Positions 1 through 13,300 of a stretch of DNA of 64,000 bases are shown here, piece by piece (position 1 is the stretch's first letter; each line of letters begins with the position of its first letter). The stretch lies in the NCBI RefSeq assembly GCF_021134715.1, contig NC_060025.1, forward strand, positions 8,680,001 to 8,744,000. The letters run 5' to 3'. The position numbers were made by a program, and so were the translations under genes. The DNA comes from Daphnia pulex (lineage: Eukaryota > Arthropoda > Branchiopoda > Diplostraca > Daphniidae). Under the pieces are notes generated by a model that was not told where the DNA came from, did no database searches, and saw only the letters and a program-made list of their open reading frames with translations.

Positions 1-2
1 GG

Positions 3-84
3 GATCCTTCACCAGTTGAGGATGTGGCGCTCGCAATGACTGATCACCAAGGCAAGCGCCATCGGAGGTTCCGCCGGAGTGGAC
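3..84. repeat. Structured direct flank motif, copy 1
   Basis: This 82-nt motif contains a small ATCCT/AGGAT stem and a longer GGCGCTCGC-type stem. The longer stem has one mismatch in this copy. It is a direct, not inverted, copy of 2822-2904. The sequence begins at the window edge, so flanking context on the left is unknown. Confidence 0.6.
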
Positions 85-2821
85 TTTTTATGTAAACCAA
101 AATCAAAACTTTCGTTTCGTTCAGTCCATTTCATCCACACCGGAATCGATTTCGGCGTGTAATTAATTTGCTTATTTTATCTGTTAACTCGGTAGCCTGT
201 TGGTCGAAACGTTAGGCGGGAAATATTAATCAGTTGCTGGCAAAGGGGAAGGGGAACATAATTCAATCAATTTTAAATATCTAATCAGAAAATGTTTGAA
301 ATCGGACCATGAAATTTGCTTATCATTGCCTTATTTAAAAAAAAAAGTAATTATATCGTATGAAATGAAAAAGTAGTTGAATTTACAAAAATCGAGTTGA
401 AAATGGTTTTTTCTTGGGAACGGAAGGCAGTAGAATGTCGAGGAACACTAGGCTTGGGATGACGTAGTTTAAAAGTATGTACAATTATACTTACAGTTTA
501 ATTGCACAACTTTCATCATCGGTTTAATTCGAACGGTATTTATTATAATTCTGGTAGCGATACCAGTTCAGTATGAATCACAGTACATTCGGATGTTTGG
601 TACCGAATTGCGTTCTTATAACTCTTGTATTTAAGAGAGTATGAATAGCAATTAGGTGCTAAGAAATCTGGCGAATGTTAGTGAAGGCTTAAAATTGAGA
701 AACAATTGAGGTATTAAGAACATATCATCAACGCTACTTTGGATGACGTTAAAGTCAGGTGTATTCGAACTGTAAAGTTCTTTCGATGAAAAGGACGTTA
801 CAAAAATTTAACTGGTTGCACCTCACCGCCCATGCATTGCAAATGTTCATTTTACGGAATCTCTCATACTGGAATTAATCATGATTTTTGGAGCACTAGC
901 GATTCTTAATTCTTTTCTATTAATTTTTCTTTATTGCCGAAAGCCACCATGCCCCCAGGTTAAGCAATGTAAATAATGTGGTCTTCGACATCTAGCGAGA
1001 GTCGAACACAACTGAAATTACGAATATTCAAAAGTTTCAGTTGCGTCACGATTTCCGTAATTTTACGTCAATCACATCCATCAATTTGATCCATTTTCAA
1101 TCAGTTTCATTGCGATTTAGAGCTCTGTCGTCGTTTGGCCAGTCGATAGCAATATAAAAAATAGGTTGCATTTGGATTTTGGTATTTCTTATCCGAATAC
1201 AAGTGAAGTATAAATCATTAAAAATGAAAAAGGAATTTAGAACATTTCATTTACGCTACTTTGGTCGACGAAAAAGTCGGGTGTATTCTAACTGCGCAGT
1301 TCAGTCGACGGAAACGATCACGAAATATTTTAACTGGTAGCACTGTTCATCTTGCGGGAGCGCCAGTACCTGATCACAAGTCGAAACGCTTGGCGGGAAA
1401 TATAAATCAATTGCTGACTACGGCGGGCACAGTTCAGTCAATTTAAAATCTCAAATCTGCAAATGTTTGCGATCGGATCACGAAACTTAAATTATTGTTT
1501 CTCACTTGGTTGTCGTTACAATTTTGTTATGATTGACTGATTGCCTTATTTTAAAAAAAGGAATTGAAACAAGTATCGTTTGAAATGAAACAGTAGTTGA
1601 ATTTACAAAAATCGAGTTGAGAATGGTTTTTTCTTGGGCGCGGAAGGCAGTTGAATGTCGAGGAACACCACTGGGCTTGGGATGATGTAGTTTTTAAAAA
1701 ATTTCTATGTGTTCGATTGCATGAACACTTAATAATAAAAACGTCTAATTTTTGTAATGAACATTGTGATAGATTCAACGCTACACAACCTTTTGTGGAT
1801 TTTAATCGTTTTGAATAATAATGTACAATTATGTATACAGTTTACTTGAACGACTTTCATCATCGGTTGAGTTCGTACGGCATTTATTATAATTCTGGTA
1901 GCGATTCCAGTCATTGTATGTGTTAAGGTACATTCGGAATCTACCGGAATTGAATGCTTTCTTGCTTTTCCTGGATTCATAGATAATTCAGGTAGCAACA
2001 GTTAGCAAATCTTTCCAGTTAAATTGTCGAATGTATGTAACGGCTTTTAAATAAAATACAATAGAGGAACTAAGAACATATAACTAACGCTACGTGAGCC
2101 AACGAAAAAGTCGGGTTAATTCTTGCTGTGAAGTTCATTCGATGAAAAGGACGTTACAAATTTTTAACTGGTCGCACTTCACCGCCTATGCATTGAAAAT
2201 GTTCATTTTACGGAATCGCTCATACTTGCATGAATCACAAGTTTTGGAGCACACCAGCGATTCTTAATTCTTCTCCTATTAATTTTTTGTTTGATTGCCG
2301 AAAGCCACCATGCCCCCAGGTTAATCAATGTAAATAATGTGGTCTTCGCCATCTAGCGAGAGTCGAACACAACTGAAATTACGAATATTCAAAAGTTTCA
2401 GTTGTGTCACGATCTCCGTTATTTTCCGCTGATCACGGCCATCAATTTGATCCAGTTTCATTCAGTTAAATTGTAAATGATGTAGAGCTCTGTCGCCGTT
2501 TGGCCAGTCGATGGCAATGTCAAAAATCTCGCGTCCCCGCAACATTTTGTTTTTTTTTGTGCTTTTTTTTTTGCGTAAGCCGCAATCAAATATTTCAATT
2601 AATGAACTTGATCGATCACAAGTTCGTGCGCAATTTGGCATAACAAGATCTCATATGGAGAAAGCGTCACTAGAGTTTTTAATTGTAATTAGTGAAGCAG
2701 AGACACCAACGTTAGGTGGGACCTCGAATGGTTTAATATTCAGTCGCCTCACATTTGCTGTGAATGCCACGGCCGGCAGCTGTGTCACGGCTTGATTAAT
2801 TTTTGGAAGTCTCTCCCATGT

Positions 2822-2904
2822 GATCCTTCACCAGTTGAGGATGTGGCGCTCGCAACGGTTCCTCACCAAGGCGAGCGCCACCGGAGGTATCCGCCGGAGT
2901 GGAC
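2822..2904. repeat. Structured direct flank motif, copy 2
   Basis: This is the better-paired copy of the flank motif. GTGGCGCTCGC (from about 2841) pairs perfectly over 11 bp with GCGAGCGCCAC, followed by a GC-rich tail containing CCGCCGGAGTGG. The retained pairing suggests structure-dependent function, either an RNA or an element end. No snRNA, tRNA or ribozyme core could be matched. Confidence 0.6.
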
Positions 2905-5900
2905 TACTTGACAATGAAATTTTAAAGTCTATATTATTCAATTCTGATTATATTTTCCCTCCGCACCGGAAGCGTTTTCCTTGAAATTCAGATACCTCCG
3001 CCCGCTCGGTAGATGTCGTCGGAAACGTTTCTCAAATGCCAAATCAGATATCCCTTCAATTGTTGTTGTCATTACCCCGATCCTTTTTATGGACCATCGT
3101 TGGTCTCTCTCTCTTATAACCGGATGTGTTTTATTTGCATATCACACACACACGGCGAGGCTAGCCAATTTCACGCCCAAACTAACCCCCATCCATCCGC
3201 ATTGGCTCGCCCCAGTCGTTGTAGTAGTAATAGACAAGTATATAAGACTAGTGTCTAGTGGTAGCATTACAACTCCCACGTCATCATTTATAAAAACCAA
3301 ATGTCTACCGAGGACCGCCTATATATCTTTCTCAAAAAAAGGGGGGGGGGGACCTTGTCCTTTAATAGTAGAGACACACACAGGTTTCTGCGTGTGTGTG
3401 TGTGTCATATATGTACCCCAGGGGATGTGTGTGTGCTCGCAGGATCCGAGGAAATCGTCCAGTCGTCGAGTCTCTCGTTTTTTATTCGACCCAAAGTTAA
3501 CGAGATTTCTTCCAATATTCAAGTATATGGGACTCAGTCTTCTTCTTTTTTGTATTTTTTCTTTTGTTATTACAATATTCTCTCGAGTGCTGTAATGTAC
3601 ATATATAGTCGATATAGTGGCTATCGGCTCTGTATCGCCCAAGGGGGGCGTCCAGCAACCTCCGGGGCCCAATGCTTTCGATTTGTTCTTGCACTTCCAA
3701 TAATATCGGCTGGAATAAAAACCCCCAAAAAATCTATTTTTTAGTCAGACGATCTATGTACGTACTATCCGTTTGAAAAATCTGATTTGACTCGATTTCT
3801 CTATTTGATTTGACGTCCGGAAATGTTTTTCTTTTTTGGTTTGGTCCGGATATGGATTGGATGTCCGAGGGCTCGACGACCGGCGGCCAATCAGATCATC
3901 AATCTGAGAGAAAAGAGACACACACGCGCATTTACCATATATCATTGTGGTGTGTGTGTGTGTGTCTCCTATATTATATGCAGTGGCGCCCACTGATGTT
4001 CTATATAATAATCGAATATCACGGAAAGGACTCACGTTCATGCCCACCACCACCACCACCACCATACTCCGTTGCGTGTATATACACTATGTCGATATAT
4101 ATTTATTTCTTTTAAAAGAAGCGCCTTTTTTTTTATTTCTTATTATTATATCACGGCCGAGGGGGGTGAAAGAAAAGGGCCGAGATAACGGCCGTGATTT
4201 CTAATCAGCAATGCCACACGGAGAGCAGGCGCGCTCTCACCACATCTTATAACATCCAAACTGGATTATACGGGGGGGGGGGGCTATATCTATAGACGGA
4301 GACGCCGATAGCTATAACTATATATACGTATATATATATATATATACCTTTTTGTTTTCCTTTTGTTTTATTTCCCAGATTCCCCATTTTTTAATGATTA
4401 TTTCCGGATTGTGGCGGTGTTCCGGTAACCGGAATTTTCACGGGAAACTCCTAAATTTTTTTATTTTTTTTATTCTTTGATTTAAATATTAAAACTTTGA
4501 ATATGAAATTTAAATATTTTGGCAAATTAAATTTTTTCCTATTTTCTACAGAATTTTTTTCCGGATTGTAACCGGAATTTTTACGGAAATCAGTGTCCAG
4601 TGTCATTCCTTGGTTTTTATTATTTAATTATTTTTATTTAAATATTTTTAAAAATTGTGTTTTTCGTATTTTCCACCGATTTTTCTCCCCAACTAAATTT
4701 TTATTTATTTAAAAAAAAAAAAAATAAATGGAAGAATTTGGCATGACGGATCGATTTGAACACAAGGGAGGAGGGGGAAGAAGTGTATAGTACACACGCT
4801 GCCTGCCTCTCCCTATACATATAATATATATTTCCAGCCAGAGATTGAGTGCGGTCAGCCTTTCCGTGATTCCCAACCAAATAACAGGAGCCAGGAGCCG
4901 CACACACAGCCACACACACACACAATCCGAATCCCCACCCCCCCCTTTTCCGAGTTTGCCCTTTGATTAGTTTCCGCATTTAAAAGGGTGGGTGGGAGGG
5001 GATAGGAAATAAATAAAAATTTATTTATTTCTTTTTTTTTAATTCTCCGCACGACATGTGATGTATAGAACAGCGTTTGGCACGGGCTGCAAACAACATC
5101 GGGACCGTGTTGGATGTTGTGATCTATTGCCCGGTACCCGAATGCGCCTGCGCATTCCAAATAAAAATAAAAGAAAAAATTGTATTTTTTATTTCGAATT
5201 ATTTTATTTATTTTTATTTTTTTTTATATTCCCGCGTCCGTGTCCCGACCATGTCCGACCATTATTACCGCGCGCGGTGGAATAGATGTGGGTGTGTGTG
5301 TGGGTTTTTCCCTCCTTACTTTTTTTTTTGCTGTATGTATAAATGCGGGCGACAAGCCAGGAAAAAGGAGCCAGGAGCCTAAGATAAGAGAGGCTATAGA
5401 CCCCAGGAACCCAAAGCAACTAAATATACACATATATATTTACTTGTTCAATTTTGATGGAATCATTTTATACATACGTATACATACACAGGGTGGGGGT
5501 GGGTGGACTGCTGGTGTCGGTCCTTTGTGTGTCAAAAATAGGAGCGCCAGGAGCCATGTGGCAAAGGTAGTACGTGTTCGGTGTACCAATCAATCAGAGA
5601 GCGGTCGGGAGCGATGTGCTATTGACAATCACGACAGATAAAAAAAAAGTGAAATAAAAAATCAACCCGATGGATGAAGTTCCCCCTCCTCCCTCATCCA
5701 AACAAAATGAAAAATTCTACTCGTCTTTTGTCAAGACGAAATACATCTATCAAAATAAATTTCGACGTGTGTGTGTGTATATATGGAAAAAAAGTTGGCC
5801 GTCTGATTTTATTGATTATACACATTTTCAATGTACTACCTCGTCGTACATGTACGAATTGCGAGTCGCAGTTGCCAGCCGAACAATTCCGGCCGGAGCT

Positions 5901-8900
5901 CGTTCCTTTTTTTATTTTTTTATTTTCCAATCGTGTATGCAATATAAATTAGTCATATCTTATCTATACGCACACAAGAGTCTGCTGACTGTTGGCGGAT
6001 CTAACTTATTGACTGCTACTTTATTCCCCCCTCCATACTACTATAGACTGCCGCCCCCTTTTTATCCAGTCCATGTACTGTATAGACTATCTCTAGCTGC
6101 TATACTGTGCAATGTCTGTGCTGTGTAGATTTTTCTCTCTTTTTTCTTTGTATATATTAAGCAGCTAGCTAGCTAGCTATATAGCTGCTGGAGCGGTCTA
6201 TACATTATTAGCCAGGCCCCGGCCAGCCGGAGCAGCCAGCCCGAGCATCAGCCATGGACGGAGCTAAAAAGCTTTTCTATGGATGGAGCTAGCGAAGAAA
6301 CTAGCGCGAATAATGTATATATATATCTATCTATCTACATCTACACGGAAAGAACGGGAGCGGGTATATACAGTCTAGGGAAAAGCAACAGCAGACTCAC
6401 GCTGAATAAATAGTCTCTCTCCTTTTTCCCTATGTAGCTCTCTCTCTATCTATATGTGCTGCTGCTGGCCTGCTGCTATATAAATTGCTAAGTATATCTA
6501 TATGTATAGGAGAGGAAGTGCAGCTGGCTTTCCCATGTTTTCCACCCAGCTCGTTTCCAAAATGAGTTTAGATTTAACGTTCCATTTTATTATCTATATA
6601 TATAGTATAGGGTGGGCCGGCACACACATGGATATGTTATTTTCTATTTTAATTCTTTACAAAAATGTTTACTTTTATTTTTTGTTTTTCCCTTTTTATT
6701 TTGTATATGGACGGCCACAACTGATGTGTGTAGGCTGGGCGGGGTCCATTGGGAATATACATGTATTTTGCTCTTGCTGCGCCCGGCGTATATAGAGCAG
6801 CAGCAAAAGAAGACTAGAAGAAGAAGAAGATCAGTCGGGAAAGAATAGAAAAGAAAAGGTATATAGTCTAGCTCTTCTATATACATATAATGACCCGTAC
6901 CAACCAGCAACACACAAGAAGAAGAAGAAGAAGGCAACTATATATATATATATAGGAGATTGGATAGATATAAGGTCACGTGCTGCTGATGCTGTGCTTC
7001 TTCTCTGTCGTGATTTTTTTTCTTTCTTTCGGGACCGGAATGACACAACAAAAGTAGCCCCCTTTTTTTATTTCTATCCACCGTCTATAGTTGTAACGTA
7101 ATTTTTTTATTTCTTTTTAAATCATTGCTTAGATGACTATATATCGATAATAATAGCCACCGATTTATTATATAAGAAAAAAACGGTTGATTTATTTATT
7201 TATCGATTGGTCGTAAAAATAAAAATAAAAAATGTTTTTATTTATTTTAGCGGTGGGCGATATATATATCTGGAGCACTTATTGTAGTAGTGTATGTCGC
7301 CCACTGCCATATATATATATATATTATGTTACCAATATAAAAACAAAAACAGCACACACAGACACCTAAAAGATATAACGTTTGAAAGCTTTTACGTGTC
7401 ACTCCCACCACAAAACTCTATGGCCCTTTATTTATTTGAAATGCCATCAAGTTTAATGTCATTTAGATCTATATAAATATATCAGGCGAGTGTTCTAATA
7501 GATATTGGCAACGGTACAGCACGACAAGTTTCAATCATTGACCCTCGACAACAACAACAACAACAACAACAATGTATAATGGAAATGATGTCTCAAACAA
7601 AACAAGAATAGACAAGGAGGATGTCCTTATCTCTCTTGTCTCTCATCGATGATCCTCTTTTCTCTTGTCTTGCAATAAAAACAAGGGCCTTCTTTGCTAT
7701 CCTGGTTGTTGTTGTTGTTTTTGTACTATAAGAGGCTTTTATAATCCAGGCGAACGTGTATATAAAAACCCCGGCGAATCTATATAAAGACGTCATACAG
7801 AAATCAATTTTTTAAATCTATATTAAAGCTCACCCATATTTTCTGCTGACTATTCTCATCTCTTTTTTTAAAAATCAAATAAATGTTTTAAAGAGAATAA
7901 ATGTATAGATATATGCCCGGGCCAACCGGAAGAAGAGTTATATAGAATAGGATGGATAGCTCTTATTTCTCCCAGCAGTTCAATTAGGCACGTATAATAT
8001 ATATATTAGCTAGATCTTCAACACAGAGCACTCGGGCCCCCCTCCCAGATTGTCTAATTGGTTGAGCATCGTCCATCACTTTCCCTTCCCCCCTTTTTTT
8101 CTTCTTTGCTATGCGCCTTGCCGGTCTAATGCACAGTGATTAGGTGCTGGAGGTTCTATCTCTAACACATTTAGATTTCGATGCATTAATATCTATTTTA
8201 AGTTGCCGTCGAGTTATTGGTCGACATTTGCAGCTCCTTGTGCTGCTGATGGTGGGGGCTGGCGATCGATAAAGTTTCCCCTCTATCGCTTGTGACTAAT
8301 GATGTCTGACTCTCTACTGCTGCTCCTGCTGTTGGTATATAGAGCTATAAGGAATTTCTTCGTCATTTTGTGCTGATGATGATGAGATTCCATCTCGCAC
8401 GAACCAACCAACCCCCCAGCAGCAGCCATGGCGTTTGATAATGCACCGGGTGAAAAAAAGAAGAATAAGAACTATATAAAAGTTATAAATAAAATAATAT
8501 TTATTCTTTTCTCCCAATCAACTCTCATCTCGGTACTTGAAGAAAAGTCTCCCACACTACTACACTCGAAAGTCACGAGAGCTAGATTCTCTCGAGTGTG
8601 CACGGCGGCGGATATAATTGGAAGACAATAATAATCACGGGGAATCTCTACACTATGCTCTCTATAGCTATAGATGGATCGGGAATCTTTTTTTTTTTTG
8701 AGAATCCCGGGCATCGATCGATCCAACAGCTGCTGGCACCCAGCAGCAGCAGCACAACGACATATACCAGTACAGAAGAAAAAAACGAGTCTAGAAAAGG
8801 AGCTATGTTAGGAGCTAGGAGATAGTATAACTTCTCGTCAAAGACAAGATTGCTGCCGCATGGCTTAACTGTTCGTTGGTCCAGCTGCTGGACTCGGAAC

Positions 8901-10377
8901 TATTCTTTCCCTTCATCTTGTCCACGGCACAAAATCTTTCAATATCGAAAAAGATTTAAAAGAAAAAAAGGAATTTTTGATAAAAATTTATTGCTCTTTT
9001 TTTTAACGCCCTGGAAAATCTAAGCTGTGCCTGGGCACGCGGATCGATAATCCGCAATACCTTAACATTTGATTCCGGCGAAGTGGAGAAATTTGTATTT
9101 TTTGATTCCGCTTTTTATTTGCTGGATGGGCGGTGCATGGGTTCTGCTGCTGTTTATTTGAATGAGGCCGTGGGCGACGCTCCCGGGCTTCATTGGAACA
9201 TCCAACTACTTGCCACTTAGAGAATATACATAGATAATATTCTACTCTATAGGAGATAGCTATACGTGTATGCTGGCGCGGAGCATATAGCAGCAGGTAA
9301 AGTGTAAAAAGCACTTAGGATAGCGACGAGCGACGACGACGACATTCCCGGGAGAGCCATCGGGAGATCTACTTCAACTTTGCTTTAACTCTCTCCTATC
9401 CGCTTGTGCCGGAGCTCCTATAGCTCCTAGTTTTTTATTTTATTTGAACACCGGTTCCATCTCTTTTCACTTTTTTTAGATATTTTTTTATAGAAGAATA
9501 TAGAAGAGTTTCTATAAATAGTTGTATAACTTGTTGAAATATCTTTTGGGGGGTAAAATTTGGGTCCTTTGACTATGGTAAAAGGAGGAAAAAGAAATTG
9601 CACTGTGACCTTTATATGTCCGTTTTTCGGTCGGAGATGTTCGCTCGATTAAATCAAACGGAAGTGATTATTATCAAGCGCATCCTTGGCTATATCTATA
9701 TATGTAGTATAAGGATCTCCAGCTCCTTCTTTTTGGGTGAAGGAGGGGTTGTACAAAGGAGAAGAGAGAGGAAATAAATTGATGTATATTAGGAGGAGAG
9801 ACCCCCTTCTATTTTTTCCTTTTTTTCTATCCGATAGAATTGGCTTCACGTTTTCTCTCCTATTTTCTTTGGATATGCGCAGGGCGACCAGAGCGCAGCA
9901 CAGCAGCTCCTGGGCACCTCCTGGGCTGTTGGAGGCGCTGGTCGAACTTGACAAAAAGGAAACGCCGTTCCACCGTTACCCTGTTAGTTGCATTCCGGCC
10001 AGAGTCCTCGTTCGTTCTCTATCCTTCCGCTCCTTTCTATTTCAAATAGAAACAAAGTTATTATTTTTCTGTCGTTTTATTTTGATGAGGAACAAAAATT
10101 TAAAAAAAATCTGAAATTTTTATTTTTTTGAAATTCAAATTGAACATTTTTTGGCGCCCAAAATTTTTTGTTTTCCCCGGAAAAATTCAGTGCGCCAATT
10201 ATAATTAGTGAAAAGTGCGGAATTTCGAAATTTGGGTTGGTCATATCGTCATGGCGACCGTGAAACAAGAGGACGGGTTGTTGCTGTGAATTTTTGGGGG
10301 AAACACACACGACGAAATTTGAATTCATTTGAGCGAATTTGATCGAGCGCAACCATTTTCGCTGTGGGTCCGTCGTC
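2905..10377. other. Microsatellite-rich intergenic DNA, no gene seen
   Basis: The stretch is dominated by simple repeats: GT/CA runs near 3160, 3395, 3950 and 4905, CAC at 4043-4064, TA at 4320-4345, GAA near 6820 and 6920, CAA at 7550-7572, plus many homopolymers. The open frames in it are mostly translations of these repeats and lack domain or splice support. It could contain a promoter or 5' exons of the downstream receptor gene, but none can be placed. Confidence 0.6.
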
Positions 10378-13300
10378 ATGCCGATGATGAAAGCCGAGAC
10401 GTCGCCAGGAGCTCCAGGAGCTTGCGCCAGCCATCAGCACCACCACCATCATCAAGTCGGTAGCCCAGTTAACACGAAATCCAGGCGATCGTTGAAATTC
10501 ATCAATTTACCCAGCGGCACTTTGGCCTTACTCGCCACAATCGGATTCCTTTCGGTATTACATCATAATTCATAATAATAACCATAACATCATTAAATGT
10601 TTTCCAATTATTCAAATGATGATGGCAAACATTTGCCCTGGCCATTTGTGCCGCATTCGTCACTGGGCAAACATTTGCTTCTCTCTGCGTCATGTCGAAT
10701 TCATTTCAAATTTTAATACAGACTACAACAATCTAAACCTAGGAATCTAATAACACAGTGCAGCAGCAGCAGCTCAATCAGCTTATACATAATACAGGAA
10801 GGAAAAATGTCGAATTTCGCCCGGTTGATTGCCCATTTGAATTGATAGATCGTTCCGGCGTATATATCGTAGGCTCTATAGCACATAGCGACTAATCCGG
10901 ATTACAACGGGAGGCCAAAGGGGATTACAATTGGCCCCCCAGGTATAGATTTATATTAGCAACGCGTTCTATACGTGTACTATACACACAGGACAACCCT
11001 CCAACCCGAAAAAGAAATCAGGAAAGAAAAGAATATCAGCACGGATTAAAGACACACATACAGCATCCAGGGCGGAATCGAGACGATTGTTATAGAAGGC
11101 GGCTAAATATATCCGCGTGTAATCCTCTTGTATATGTATGATATTATCCCCTCCACCCCGACATACTAGCAGGAGCACAATGTTTGACATCACAGCAGCA
11201 CAGCAAAGAGTTTCTATCTGCTCGTGTCTGTGCATCACTGCGCAATTCAACGGCGTTGGGTTGGGGGTCCTATTAGTCGCACAATTCCCAGGAAGGAAAA
11301 AAATGGTTATCTTCCTGGGAATATATAAAAAGGAAAGAGCAATTCCAGTGAATTTTTTCTTTCCTGATTTAACCAGACACACGTTCTTTTTTCCATTTTA
11401 AAATTTTTTGTTCTTATCGATCAGGAAAAAGCTCTAGCCCCCCTGGTTATTTGCATAATTTAAATCTAGGCGCTGTGTGTGTATAGTACTATCATCGGAA
11501 GTTGTTACAGCACATGTAACAGTGCTGCTGCTGCTGCCTGGGAATTGAAATTAAGTTTGATTTAAAGACGATATCATTAGCTGATGGCTGCTGCAACGAC
11601 TGCTGTGTGTGTATGTGTCCGGCATCATTACAGATGGTGGGATGGCCAGTTTGAGGGGTGGGGGTTTATACCCGGGCACACCACATTTTCACGAAATATA
11701 TAGCCGGCGGCGGCAGACAATAGAGACGGCAATGATGATGCAAGTGATGAATGGTATCTCCTCTTACCAATTCAAGTGGATAGTGTCTCTCCCCCTTCCC
11801 CTTATTCTCTCTTTGGGTACGAACATCTAATGGCCCGTACAGATATATATACGACTAGTACTATAGACTAGACACTCTGGCAAAATAAATACACACGTTA
11901 ACACACTCTATACAATTTAATGTCACTCTTATATTCGTGATTCATTAGAGTTTCTCTATAGCCTGCTGCGGGAGTGGGCGTGGCTAAATAGATAGTATAG
12001 CCATTCTTATAGATAACTAATCACGTTTTTTTTTGGGGGGTGATGGTGGCCGGGATATTTATTTCGGATGACAAAACATGACAAGGATATGACAGCGTAG
12101 GGGTGGACGGGGGGGGGTTTTGTGTGTCCGGTAGCTGTTGACGTCATTTCTAGATATATACCAAGGTCCGAAAGAGATAGATATATATAATTTCACTCTC
12201 TCTTGCGTTTTTGAAATAAAATTCCACCCCCCACCAAAAAAAGGAAAAAAGATTTTTTATTTTATACGTCGGTTCTTCTTGGTAGAATTTTCTGTTTTGT
12301 TACTTTGATCTTTTTTTATTTTATTTTATTTTTTTTGTGCTGCTCCACCGTGTTCTGGACTTTTTTTTCTGGCGAATCGATATTTCATTTGTCTGATTGC
12401 CCAGTAGCGGCAACTCTGCTTCTTTCTTCTTTTTCGGACCCTTGTTTGGCACAGTGTCAAAAAGCTTGAAACATGTGACTTGTACTCTTGCCATATAAAT
12501 ATATCCAGCTTTACTTTTTTGGGGGTTATGTATTGGTTGGTGGGCGTGTTTTTAATGGATTTTCTATTTTCGGCGGGAAAAATTTGAATTTCTGAATTTT
12601 TGAATTTTTATTTTGATTTCCAGTTGAATTATCACTGTTTATCGGTGGAAGGCTACGAACATCATCGATGGCGTCACCGGGATCGTGGGAGCATTTCTCA
12701 TTTGCCACATCATTTGCCATTGGCTCCTATCGGGATCGGTCCGCTGTCGACGGCTCCTGCGTCAGCGGCGACAGTGACGACAGCCGAGGAAACCAACAGG
12801 AGCCAAGGTGAAAACGAAGAAGAAGAATCGGAAGAAGAAGAAGAAGAAGAAGATTTGGCTCCTAGTTCTGATTATTCGTCGGGATCGTCGTCGTCGTCGT
12901 TGGGATTCGGATTGTGCTCACGCTGCCCGCCGGGATTTGGAGTGGCTCGACGCTGTACCCTCGTTCAAGACACAGTGTGCCATTCGTGCCCGCCAAGCTA
13001 CTACGCTCCTAGTTATTCAAGGAGGCATGCATGTTGGCCATGCTCAAAATGCGGTAGGCATTTCACCACTTTTCTTTTTTTCTCGACAATATTTCCACAC
13101 GAGACATTTTCACTCCCGATTCAAATAGATGTGAAGGCTCCTTATTTGACTTTATTTTCCCGCCCACTTTTTAAAATATCTTTTGTTCTTTTTTTGGTTC
13201 TCTCCTGTTGAGACCCTACATATTTCAGGAGCCTTTGAGAGTCCTTCGACATGAATATGTGAACACATTTCATATATATAGTATATCAAAGAATAGATAG

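Larger units (their letters stand above)
1..2904. repeat. Decayed tandem-repeat block with direct flanking motifs
   Basis: Two diverged direct copies of a roughly 1.0-1.15 kb unit can be aligned by eye. 199-314 matches 1379-1489, 480-640 matches about 1818-1990, and 1132-1163 matches 2492-2523. The offset grows from 1180 to 1360 bp through indels. A piece around 720-830 occurs three times (also 1250-1345 and 2075-2190). The block is bounded by direct copies of an 83-nt motif at 3-84 and 2822-2904. No open frame is conserved between copies. It may be the remains of a mobile element or a satellite fragment; I do not recognise the family. Confidence 0.7.

Noticed and set aside
2511..2795. 94-codon frame starting MAMSKISRPRNILF
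   Set aside because: It lies in decayed repeat DNA and includes a T-run-derived hydrophobic stretch. The corresponding frame is not kept in the other repeat copy.
2850..2904. Resemblance of the flank motif to U1 snRNA (AAGGCG and CCGGAGTG)
   Set aside because: Only short GC-rich matches; the U1 5' end, Sm site and overall fold are absent.
2981..9954. Many open frames of 60-200 codons between 3 and 10 kb
   Set aside because: They are built on GT, TA, CAC and homopolymer runs, overlap on both strands, and have no domain or splice support.
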